This document shows positions 51,795 to 59,746 of a stretch of 64,000 nucleotides of DNA, in pieces; the stretch's first letter is position 1; the number at the start of each line of letters is the position of its first letter. The stretch lies in assembly GCF_020141465.1 (NCBI RefSeq), contig NZ_JAHSPD010000001.1, positions 1,780,374 through 1,844,373 of the forward strand. The letters are read 5' to 3'. Both the position numbers and the translations under genes were made by a program. Below the pieces are notes generated by a model. It was not told where the DNA came from, did not search any database, and worked only from the letters and a program-made list of their open reading frames with translations. This DNA comes from Roseovarius carneus (lineage in GTDB: Bacteria; Pseudomonadota; Alphaproteobacteria; Rhodobacterales; Rhodobacteraceae).

Positions 51795-54700
51795 TCAGCC
51801 CTGCCAAAGCGCCACTTCGGCCAGAACCTTGTCCAGCGTCTCCGTGATCATGTCCACGTCATCCGCCTCAATCGTCAGGGGCGGGCGGATTTTCAGGATG
51901 TTGTCCTTTGGCCCCTCGCTGCCGATCAGGATGCGGTGATCGCGCATCCGGTTCTTCACATAGGCGCAGATTGCGGTGCTTTCCGACCCATCCGTTTCGA
52001 TTAACTCCACGCCCAGAAAAAGCCCCATACCGCGCACATCGCCCACGCAAGCGTGCCGCGCCTCAAGCGTGCGAAGCTGCGCCATCAACCGCGTGCCCAT
52101 CGCCTCTGCGTTGCCCTGCAATCCTTCGTCATCGACGATATCAAGCACTTCCTTGCCGATCCGGCAGGACAGTGTGGATCCCCCGAAGGTGGAGAAAAAC
52201 TCGATCCCGTTGTCAAAGCTCTGGGCGATTTCGCGCGTGGTGATCACCGCGCCGATAGGATGCCCGTTGCCGATAGGCTTGCCCAGAACGACCATATCGG
52301 GAAGGGCCTCTTGCTGCTCAAACCCGAAATAATACTGCCCCAGACGGCCCAACCCGGTCTGCACTTCGTCGGCGATACACAGCCCGCCGCTCTCGCGGAT
52401 TTTTGCGTAGACCGCTTTGAGGTATCCCTTGGGCGGGATAATCTGTCCACCCACGGAGGGAAACGTCTCGGCGATGAATCCCGCAAGCCCGTGGCCGCGG
52501 GCCTTGAGCGCGGTGATGGCCGGGTCCACCAGATCCGCGAATTTATCCGCCCGCTCAGGATCATCGCGGCGGAAGGGCCCGCGATACTCATCGGCCACCT
52601 CGACCAGCTCCACCCAATCGGGTTTGCCGCTGCCGCCGGGCTTGGCGAATTTATAGGCCGAGATATCGACCGCCCCGGTGGTGTTGCCGTGATAGCCGTG
52701 ATCGGGCGTGATCATCCCCTTGGCCCCGGTATGGGCGCGCGCGAGCCGCAGGGCCAGCTCGTTCGCCTCGGAGCCGGAATTGACAAAATAACAGACCTCG
52801 AACCTCTCAGGCAGCTTGGAGAGGATTTTTGCGGCAAAGGCGCTCTGGGCCGGGTGCAGATAGCGGGTGTTCGTGTTGATCCGGTGAAGCTGCTCTGCCG
52901 CCACGGCCTGAATACGCGGGTGTGCGTGGCCCACATGTGGCACGTTGTTATAGGCATCAAGATAGGCACGGCCCCATTCGTCAAACATATGGTGTCGCCA
53001 GCCGCGCAGAAGCATCACAGGCTCGGTATAGGTCAGGCTGAGATTGCCGCCGAAATGCTGCGCGCGACCTTGCGCGACCTTCGCCTTGGGCGGTGGGTCA
53101 TAGCGGGTCTTGGCGTCGGGCAGATTCATCAGGCAGGCGGGATTGGGGCTGAGCGCCTCCCACATTTCCAGATCATCGGGGTCGGCCACGCCGGGCCATG
53201 AGGGGGCCATGCCATGCGAGGTCATCAAGAGCTGAAAATGCAAATGCGGGGCCCAGCCGCCGTTGCAAGCCTGCGTGCCAAGGGTGCAGAATGCCGCGCC
53301 TTTTGCGATCTGCGTGCCGGGGCTGAGATGCTCCAGAAACCCCGGATCAAGATGGCCGTAGAGGGTGAAGAACGCGTCACCCTCGGGTGTCTCATGGCGC
53401 AGGATGATCATCCCGCCATAATCCAGCGGATCGGCGCGGTATTCGGCAATCACGACCTCACCATTCAGCGGTGCGGAGACGGCCGCACCGGCAGGGGCGA
53501 AGATATCCACGCCCAGATGCACGCTGCGCCTGTCAGAGGCCTTCCAGCGGCCGGTGCGAAACGCCTTGTCGGTGTAGATCAACCTCGGCTCGCGGTAATA
53601 TCCGAGCCACGGGCCACGCCCCTTCGCCGGATCGCCGCCCAAAAGAGCCGCCTCAGCTTGGGTGAGGTTGAACGGGTCCTGCGGCTCGGCGGAATGCTCT
53701 ATCGACAAGGGGCCGAGCGGGGCTTCAGCCAGATCACCGTCCATAAGCGGTGCGAAGCTGCCGCGCGCGGTCTCGAGCCACGCCAGAACCCGCTCTGCGC
53801 CGTCGGCCACAGGCAGCCCGCAAGCGGCCCGTAGGCGGGCGCGGACCAGCGACGGATCGTGGGGCGCACCTTCCAAAAACCGCCATGCGGGCGCTTGGGA
53901 GATGGTTATGTAAGGATCATCTGGGTTTTCGCGCGCCATCAAGGTGGAATTTACCACGCTGACCGCAAGGCGCGCGCGCAGGAGGGGCCAGATAAGATCA
54001 ACCTCCGCCGGGCTCAGCGGATTGGCCGCGTGATAGCCCTTGATCAGCGCGCCGAACGCGCGTTCGGGCGTGTCATGGTCCAGCACCATATAGGCCGCCG
54101 CAATTGCCAGATCGCACACCCGTGGTGCAGCGCACATATCGCCCAGATCAATCAGGCCCGACACGCCGAGCGCCTGTCCCATGCCACCCTCTATGAGAAT
54201 GTTGTAATCATTCGCGTCGTTGTGGATCGCCTGCACGGGGAGGGCCGCCAGAGCGGGTTTGATGCGGGCGAAATCCTCGGTAATCTCGGCGATCAGAGCG
54301 CGGCGGGACGGGTCCTCCAGGCAAGTCAGATCATCCGCGATCCAATCCGCCTTCATCAGGTTCCATTTGAAATCGCGTGCGAGGCCGGGGTGGTCGAAAT
54401 CCGCAAGCGCCAGTGCCGTGCCACCCAAAACGTGGCCCACTTGCTGGATCAGATCGAGGCCCTTGGGCGCGACCTGTGCATAGCAGCGCCCGGAAAGCTT
54501 GCTGAGCACCCATATGAGCCGCGTTTGCCCGTCTACATCCGCCGCTTCGGCAAACCCCGCGCCGTCTTTGGTGCGGATCACAGCGGGCAGGGGCAGGTCG
54601 GGGGCCTTGGCTGCGATATGCTCCAACGCGCGAATTTGCAGGTCGATCAGCTCGGGTGCGCAGCCCGCACGCATCACCTTCACGATATGGTCGTGGCCAT

Positions 54701-54809
54701 CCGTGCCTTGCGCCAGAAAGTTGAGGTCATATTCCCCATCAAGCGGATGCAGCTGCGCCGTGATGTGCCAGTCCTTGGCCAGGGCCTGCGCCCACATATC
54801 CGTCGTCAT
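51795..54809 (-). CDS. Triple fusion: APH-type kinase, M23 peptidase domain, class III PLP enzyme
   Basis: 1004 aa. Residues about 1-350: aminoglycoside-phosphotransferase-like kinase with catalytic HND at 196-198 and metal D221. Residues about 400-545: LytM/M23 domain with full zinc ligands H431 and D435 (HLGVD) and H524 (HLHF), plus H486. Residues about 570-1004: class III aminotransferase-fold enzyme with SGSEANELA, D814 (ADEVQTGLGR) and PLP lysine K844 (LGKPIGNG). Animal relatives separate these as hydroxylysine kinase and phospholyases (AGXT2L). The likely chemistry is phosphorylation of a hydroxylated amine, then PLP-driven phosphate elimination. Why a peptidase fold lies between is unknown. 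No signal peptide, so cytoplasmic. Confidence 0.85.
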   Translation of the reverse strand: MTTDMWAQALAKDWHITAQLHPLDGEYDLNFLAQGTDGHDHIVKVMRAGCAPELIDLQIRALEHIAAKAPDLPLPAVIRTKDGAGFAEAADVDGQTRLIWVLSKLSGRCYAQVAPKGLDLIQQVGHVLGGTALALADFDHPGLARDFKWNLMKADWIADDLTCLEDPSRRALIAEITEDFARIKPALAALPVQAIHNDANDYNILIEGGMGQALGVSGLIDLGDMCAAPRVCDLAIAAAYMVLDHDTPERAFGALIKGYHAANPLSPAEVDLIWPLLRARLAVSVVNSTLMARENPDDPYITISQAPAWRFLEGAPHDPSLVRARLRAACGLPVADGAERVLAWLETARGSFAPLMDGDLAEAPLGPLSIEHSAEPQDPFNLTQAEAALLGGDPAKGRGPWLGYYREPRLIYTDKAFRTGRWKASDRRSVHLGVDIFAPAGAAVSAPLNGEVVIAEYRADPLDYGGMIILRHETPEGDAFFTLYGHLDPGFLEHLSPGTQIAKGAAFCTLGTQACNGGWAPHLHFQLLMTSHGMAPSWPGVADPDDLEMWEALSPNPACLMNLPDAKTRYDPPPKAKVAQGRAQHFGGNLSLTYTEPVMLLRGWRHHMFDEWGRAYLDAYNNVPHVGHAHPRIQAVAAEQLHRINTNTRYLHPAQSAFAAKILSKLPERFEVCYFVNSGSEANELALRLARAHTGAKGMITPDHGYHGNTTGAVDISAYKFAKPGGSGKPDWVELVEVADEYRGPFRRDDPERADKFADLVDPAITALKARGHGLAGFIAETFPSVGGQIIPPKGYLKAVYAKIRESGGLCIADEVQTGLGRLGQYYFGFEQQEALPDMVVLGKPIGNGHPIGAVITTREIAQSFDNGIEFFSTFGGSTLSCRIGKEVLDIVDDEGLQGNAEAMGTRLMAQLRTLEARHACVGDVRGMGLFLGVELIETDGSESTAICAYVKNRMRDHRILIGSEGPKDNILKIRPPLTIEADDVDMITETLDKVLAEVALWQG

Positions 54810-55714
54810 GGTGTTTTCCTCGGGCTCTGCTGGGGCCGCTCAGCGCTTTTGTAGCGGGCCTCAGCGGCGTAGTAATCATCAAAGCCCACGGTGCGGCGCA
54901 GCTCATCAAAGGGCATCAGGGCGCCTGAGGGATCCTCGCCGGATTTAAGCGCCGCCAGTGCGCCCGTCATGGCGCGCATCGATGCCGATAGGCAGGTGAG
55001 CGGGTAGGCCGCAATCGCAAAGCCCAAATCGGCCAGCTGGGCAGGGGGCAGGATCGGCGTCTGCCCACCCTCCAGCATATTGGCCACCATCGGCGCGTCC
55101 ACCTCCGAACAAAGCGTGCGCATTTCATCTACGCTCAGCGGCTCCTCAATGAAGACGATATCCGCGCCCAGCTCGGCAAACATCTGCGCGCGGGTGATGG
55201 CTTCTGCCAGCCCGTGACCCCGTCGCGCATCGGTGCGCGCCTTGATCAAGATGTCCGCGCGGCCCCTTGCCGCCACCGCAGCACGGATGCGATCGTAAGC
55301 CTCCTCGCGGTCCACCACGGCCTTGCCCGCCGTATGCCCGCAGCGTTTTGGCGCGATCTGATCCTCGATCATCACGCCCGCGCACCCTGCGCGCGCAAAC
55401 CCTTCGACCGTGCGCTCCACATTCATCGGGTTGCCATAGCCGGTATCGCCATCCACCATCATCGGAATATCGATCCCCTCCAGCACGTTACGCGCCTGAT
55501 CGCGGACCTCGCCATAGCTCATCAACCCCACATCCGGCGCGCCGATCCGCGCGGCGGAGGCGGCAAATCCCGACAGGAACGTCAGATCAAACCCCGCCTG
55601 CTGAATGAGCTTGGCCGAAAGCGCGTCAAAGCAGCACGGCATCATGATCAGAGCGTCATCCGCCAAGAGGGCGCGCAGCCGGTCGGCCATTGGGTTGGGG
55701 CGGGGATCAGTCAT
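54806..55714 (-). CDS. Isocitrate lyase / PEP mutase-family lyase
   Basis: 302 aa TIM barrel. LTFLSGFAASAARIGAPDVG, VDGDTGYGNPMNVERTV (metal Asp), and IEDQIAPKRCGH with K123, C125 and H127 are the family core; KRCGH is the catalytic loop of C-C lyases such as methylisocitrate lyase, while C-P mutases differ there. A carboxy-lyase on a small 2-hydroxy- or oxo-acid is likely, substrate unknown. First gene on the minus strand; its stop overlaps the fusion-gene start (ATGA), so the two are co-expressed. Confidence 0.85.
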   Translation of the reverse strand: MTDPRPNPMADRLRALLADDALIMMPCCFDALSAKLIQQAGFDLTFLSGFAASAARIGAPDVGLMSYGEVRDQARNVLEGIDIPMMVDGDTGYGNPMNVERTVEGFARAGCAGVMIEDQIAPKRCGHTAGKAVVDREEAYDRIRAAVAARGRADILIKARTDARRGHGLAEAITRAQMFAELGADIVFIEEPLSVDEMRTLCSEVDAPMVANMLEGGQTPILPPAQLADLGFAIAAYPLTCLSASMRAMTGALAALKSGEDPSGALMPFDELRRTVGFDDYYAAEARYKSAERPQQSPRKTP

Positions 55715-55897
55715 GGGGGCGCTTTCCTCGTCTGGTGGTCGCTGGGATGGTAGGGCAGCCGATAGGGTGTTGCGCTCTGCCCGGAATATTGATCAGTTTC
55801 ATGCGTGTTACCCTATAAGGGAAATCAACACGGCTCCAACCGCAATGACGCAAGACGGCGCGTTTGGAGCGGATCAGCGAGGGGGAGGGCGGACCAT

Positions 55898-56425
55898 ATG
55901 CAGAGCTTTGCAGAGCGCGCCGCGCGTCTCACCGAGACGGCTCTGGCGGTCGCGCTTATTGCCTTGATGCTGGCCGTGGTGGTGCAGGTCGTGGCCAGCG
56001 CGCTGGATGTGAACCCGTTGCTGCGGCTCTCGGGCTCTGTGCCGCTGATCGGTGGCGCGGTAACGCTCAACAGCATGCTTGATTTGCAATGGCATCTTCT
56101 GGTGTGTCTGGGTCTCTTGCCCGCCGGGCTGGTCTGGCAGCGCAATGCCCATGTGCGGGTCGATTTTCTCTATCAGCACTACAGCCCTGCATGGAAAGCG
56201 CGGCTGGACCTCATGGGGAATCTGACCTTTGCGCTGCCGTTTTTCGCGCTGATCCTGCCTGCGTCCGTGGGCTTCATGCAGCGCGCGTGGCGCTCGGACG
56301 AAGGCTCGCGCAATGGGGGGCTGGAGGATCTGTGGTTGATCAAATCGGTGCTGCCGATGGGGCTTGGCCTCGTGGCGCTTTACGTGGCGCTTGAGACCCT
56401 GCGTCTGATCCGGGCCGCGCGATGA
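55898..56425 (+). CDS. TRAP transporter small permease (DctQ type)
   Basis: About 175 aa, four membrane helices. LTETALAVALIALMLAVVVQV, the Trp/His-containing LQWHLLVCLGLLPAG, the basic NAHVRVDFLYQHY and the last helix MGLGLVALYVALETL match DctQ. The ATG at 55898 follows GGAGGGCGG. It works with the large permease DctM, which starts within its stop codon (ATGA). Divergent from the lyase gene, with 183 bases between. Confidence 0.88.
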   Translation: MQSFAERAARLTETALAVALIALMLAVVVQVVASALDVNPLLRLSGSVPLIGGAVTLNSMLDLQWHLLVCLGLLPAGLVWQRNAHVRVDFLYQHYSPAWKARLDLMGNLTFALPFFALILPASVGFMQRAWRSDEGSRNGGLEDLWLIKSVLPMGLGLVALYVALETLRLIRAAR

Positions 56426-57729
56426 GCGCCTATGCCTTGCCCCTTACCATGGCGGTCGTGACACTTGCGGGCATCCTCGCGGGCTACCGCGTGGGCATGG
56501 TGCTGGCGGGGACGGCGGCGCTCTTCATCCTGATATCTGATCTGCCCTTGGCCTATTTCAACCTGCTGGTCAGCCGGATTTACGCCAATGTCCTGTCGAA
56601 CTGGCTTCTGGTGGCGATCCCGATGTTCATTTTCATGGGGCTGATCCTGGAGAAATCAGGCGTGGCCGAGCGGGCGTTGCGCGCGGCGCAAACAGCGCTT
56701 GGCGGCTCGGCGGCGGGAATGGGCATCTCGGTGCTGCTGATCGGGGTGCTTCTGGCGGCGTCCTCGGGCATCGTGGGGGCGTCGGTGGTGCTTTTGGCCA
56801 CGCTGGCCTTGCCGCGCTTGCAGGAGGCGGGGTATTGCAACGCGACCTCCGCGGGGCTTATTGCCTCGTCGGGCACGCTGGCCATATTGATCCCGCCTTC
56901 GGTCATGCTCATCGTGCTGGGGGATCAGCTTCAGACGCCCGTGCCGGATATGTTCGCGGGGGCGATCCTGCCGGGGCTGCTGCTGGTCGCCGCTTACGGC
57001 GTGCTGGTAATTCTCCGCGCACGTGGCCTGCCCCGGCAAGAGCGGAGCGCGCGCACCTCTCCACTGCGATTGATGATTGATCTGGGCCCACTTATCGCGC
57101 TTGTCGTCAGCGTACTTGGCTCCATCATCGCGGGTCTTGCGACGCCCACAGAGGCGAGCGGGCTGGGCGCGTTTGGCGCGATTTTGATCACCGCGATCTA
57201 TGGCAAATTCCGCCTCTCTATCGTGATGGATGCCGCCCGCAAGACGGTAACGACGACAAGCATGGTTCTGCTTGTGATGATTGGAGCCACCTGTTTTGCA
57301 GCAGTCTTCAAAGCCATCGGCGGGGGCGATATGGCGCGCGCGGGGCTGACGGCCTTTGGCGAGGGGCCTTACACGGTGCTTTTTGTGGTGATGATGGCGG
57401 TGTTCATCCTTGGCTTCGTGCTGGATTGGTTGGAGATCACGCTGATCCTCGTGCCGATTTTTGCGCCCGTTGTGGCGGGGCTTGATTTTGGCAATGGCCT
57501 CACGGGGGAGGCCTTGATGATCTGGTTTGGTGTTCTCATCGCCGTGAACCTGCAAACCAGCTTTCTGACACCGCCGTTTGGCTTTTCGCTCTTCTATCTG
57601 CGGGGCGCGGTCGGGGATGCGCTCAGCATGTCCGAGATTTATCGCGGCGTTTTGCCGTTCATTGGCCTGCAACTCCTCGTTTTGGGGGTTCTGGTTGCAT
57701 TTCCCGGTTTGATCACCGGGTTTGACTGA
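56422..57729 (+). CDS. TRAP transporter large permease (DctM type)
   Basis: 435 aa, about twelve helices. LVAIPMFIFMGLILEKSGVA, GMGISVLLIGVLLAASSGIVGASV, SGTLAILIPPSVMLIVLGDQ and LNLQTSFLTPPFGFSLFYLRG-type motif (VNLQTSFLTPPFGFSLFYL) are DctM signatures. It is the ion-coupled channel of the importer. Overlaps the small-permease gene (ATGA) and is followed after 38 bases by the receptor gene. Confidence 0.93.
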   Translation: MSAYALPLTMAVVTLAGILAGYRVGMVLAGTAALFILISDLPLAYFNLLVSRIYANVLSNWLLVAIPMFIFMGLILEKSGVAERALRAAQTALGGSAAGMGISVLLIGVLLAASSGIVGASVVLLATLALPRLQEAGYCNATSAGLIASSGTLAILIPPSVMLIVLGDQLQTPVPDMFAGAILPGLLLVAAYGVLVILRARGLPRQERSARTSPLRLMIDLGPLIALVVSVLGSIIAGLATPTEASGLGAFGAILITAIYGKFRLSIVMDAARKTVTTTSMVLLVMIGATCFAAVFKAIGGGDMARAGLTAFGEGPYTVLFVVMMAVFILGFVLDWLEITLILVPIFAPVVAGLDFGNGLTGEALMIWFGVLIAVNLQTSFLTPPFGFSLFYLRGAVGDALSMSEIYRGVLPFIGLQLLVLGVLVAFPGLITGFD

Positions 57730-57767
57730 CATGATTTACGTGTATGATTTAACGGGAGGAAAATGAT

Positions 57768-58787
57768 ATGAAACTGCACCTGACATTGGCCGCCATGGCG
57801 CTGGCGGCGACGCCCGCTTTTGCAGAGACCTACAATATGCAAAGCGCTTTTGGCACGGGCCTGCCGGTGCTTGGGCCTGCCGCCGACCGGTTCGTGGCCA
57901 ATGTGGCAACGCTCACCGGCGGCGAGGTCACGTTCAAGCATCTGGGCGCGGGAGAGATGTCTCCTCCCTTCGAGATTTTCAACAATGTGGGCGTGGGCGC
58001 GATCGAGGCCGGCTGGTCCTTTGCCGCCTATGCCTCGGGCGAGGAGCCTGCGGCGGCGCTTTTCGGCTCCGTGCCCTTTGGGGGTGATCCGCTGTCCTAT
58101 ATCTCATGGCTCAACCATGGTGGCGGGATCGAACTTTGGCGCGAACTTTACGCGCCCTACAACCTCGTGCCCATGGCCTGCGGCGTGATCCTGAGCGAGG
58201 CAGGCGGGTGGTACACGCGCGAGATCACCGCGCCTGAGGATTTTCAGGGCCTGAACGTGCGTATTGGCGGGCTTGGTGGCGCGATCCTGTCGCGGCTCGG
58301 GGCCAATGCGATGGAGCTTCCGGCGGGCGAGATTTCGACCTCTCTGGAGACGGGCCGTCTCGATGCGACCGAGCTTAGCTTTCCTCTGGTGGACCGTCTT
58401 CTGGGCTTCAACAAGGTGGCGGAGAATTACTATTTCCCCGGCTGGCATCAGCCTGCGGGCTTTATCGAGTTCTACGTCAACAAGGACGTGTGGGACGCAT
58501 TCACGGATGCGCAGCGCACCGCGATTGAGGTGTCTTGCAATGATATCAACCTCTGGACGTTGGGCGTGGCCGCAGGCGCGCAGGCCGAGGTTTTGGCCGA
58601 GTTTCGCGCAGGTGGCACCAATGTGCAGCGCTTCCCCGACAGCGTTCTGGGCGCGCTGCGCGTGGCCGCCGATGAGGTCTATGCCGAGAAGGCCGCCGAG
58701 GATGAGATGTTCGCACGGGTGATCGAAAGCTATCGCGCCTATGCAGCGGCCTACGCCGAGTATCAGGACCTTTCAGCGCTGGATTGA
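57768..58787 (+). CDS. TRAP transporter solute receptor (DctP type)
   Basis: 339 aa, periplasmic. Signal MKLHLTLAAMALAATPAFA precedes ETYNMQSAFGTGLPVLGP. The carboxylate-binding Arg should be in FQGLNVRIGGLGGAILSRLG, as in the TakP branch of 2-oxo-acid receptors. Dimer contact helix and C-terminal VIESYRAYAAAYAEYQ follow. Likely ligand a 2-oxo or 2-hydroxy acid; that is inference from the branch. Order DctQ-DctM-DctP. Confidence 0.88.
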   Translation: MKLHLTLAAMALAATPAFAETYNMQSAFGTGLPVLGPAADRFVANVATLTGGEVTFKHLGAGEMSPPFEIFNNVGVGAIEAGWSFAAYASGEEPAAALFGSVPFGGDPLSYISWLNHGGGIELWRELYAPYNLVPMACGVILSEAGGWYTREITAPEDFQGLNVRIGGLGGAILSRLGANAMELPAGEISTSLETGRLDATELSFPLVDRLLGFNKVAENYYFPGWHQPAGFIEFYVNKDVWDAFTDAQRTAIEVSCNDINLWTLGVAAGAQAEVLAEFRAGGTNVQRFPDSVLGALRVAADEVYAEKAAEDEMFARVIESYRAYAAAYAEYQDLSALD

Positions 58788-58849
58788 CCTTCGAGGGCTC
58801 CGGCTATCTGCGCCGGGGCCGGGGCCGCGGGCGAGAATGGGAGCGGCAT

Positions 58850-59746
58850 ATGGCCTATAGCCTGCGCGATTTCGGCAGCTACACAGTGGGCGGGCGGATG
58901 CATGAGGTGACTTTTACGCGCGAAGCGTCCTTCACCTATGACCCGCGCGGCCATTTTGCGGTTGAGCAGACCTATGTGCAGTATTTCATTCCCGAGCGGC
59001 GTTTGGATGCCCCGCCCGTGGTGCTTGTTCATGGCGGCGGCATGACGGGCAGCACGTGGGAGACGACGCCAGATGGGCGGCCCGGATGGCTGCATCTCTT
59101 GCTCGACCGGGGTTACGCTGTGCATGTGGTCGACCTGCCCGAGCGGGGGCGCGCGGGCTTTGCGGCGGGTATCTGGGACGCGGCACCAATCCTGCGCTCC
59201 GCCGAGGAGGCATGGGGGCTGTTCCGCTTTGGCAGGGCTGAGGGTTTTGCCACGCGACAGCCCTTTGAGGGGCTCCAATTCCCGGTCGCGGCGTTTGATC
59301 CGTTCATGCAGCGGATCGTACCACGCTGGCTCGACACCACGCCGCTGCAAACCGCCGGGCTGGCGCATGTCCTGCGCCGTCTGGAGGCCGCCACGGTGAT
59401 CTGTCATTCCCAAGGGGCCGAGATCGCGTTTGATGCGGCGCGTGCGGCCCCCGGCACGGTGCTGGGGATCGTTGCGGTAGAGCCGTCATCGCAACCGGGC
59501 GATGGGCTTGCCTGCCCGCTGATCATTCTGGGCGGGGATAACCTTGATTGCGCCGAACACTGGGATGCACGCGGGCGGGCTTGGGCCGCGTCCTGTGCGC
59601 GGATCACGCATGCGGGGGGTGCTGCGCGGTATCTCGACACTGCCGCTGAGGTCGCGCCGGGCGGCAGTCATTTTCTGATGATGGACGCGCATATGGCGGA
59701 GGTTCTGGACCTTGGGCTGAGGCATCTTGCCCGGCTGGCTCAGTAG
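58850..59746 (+). CDS. Alpha/beta-hydrolase-fold protein
   Basis: About 298 aa from ATG 58850 (GGGAGC upstream); the frame extends 22 codons before, overlapping the receptor gene. PPVVLVHGGGMTGSTWETTPD provides the oxyanion loop, VICHSQGAE the nucleophile Ser (first Gly of GxSxG replaced by Cys), and GGSHFLMMDAH the catalytic His. A serine hydrolase on an ester, lactone or C-C bond; substrate unknown but probably the compound brought in by the TRAP system. Its 3' end overlaps tamB by 7 bases, tail to tail. Confidence 0.82.
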   Translation: MAYSLRDFGSYTVGGRMHEVTFTREASFTYDPRGHFAVEQTYVQYFIPERRLDAPPVVLVHGGGMTGSTWETTPDGRPGWLHLLLDRGYAVHVVDLPERGRAGFAAGIWDAAPILRSAEEAWGLFRFGRAEGFATRQPFEGLQFPVAAFDPFMQRIVPRWLDTTPLQTAGLAHVLRRLEAATVICHSQGAEIAFDAARAAPGTVLGIVAVEPSSQPGDGLACPLIILGGDNLDCAEHWDARGRAWAASCARITHAGGAARYLDTAAEVAPGGSHFLMMDAHMAEVLDLGLRHLARLAQ

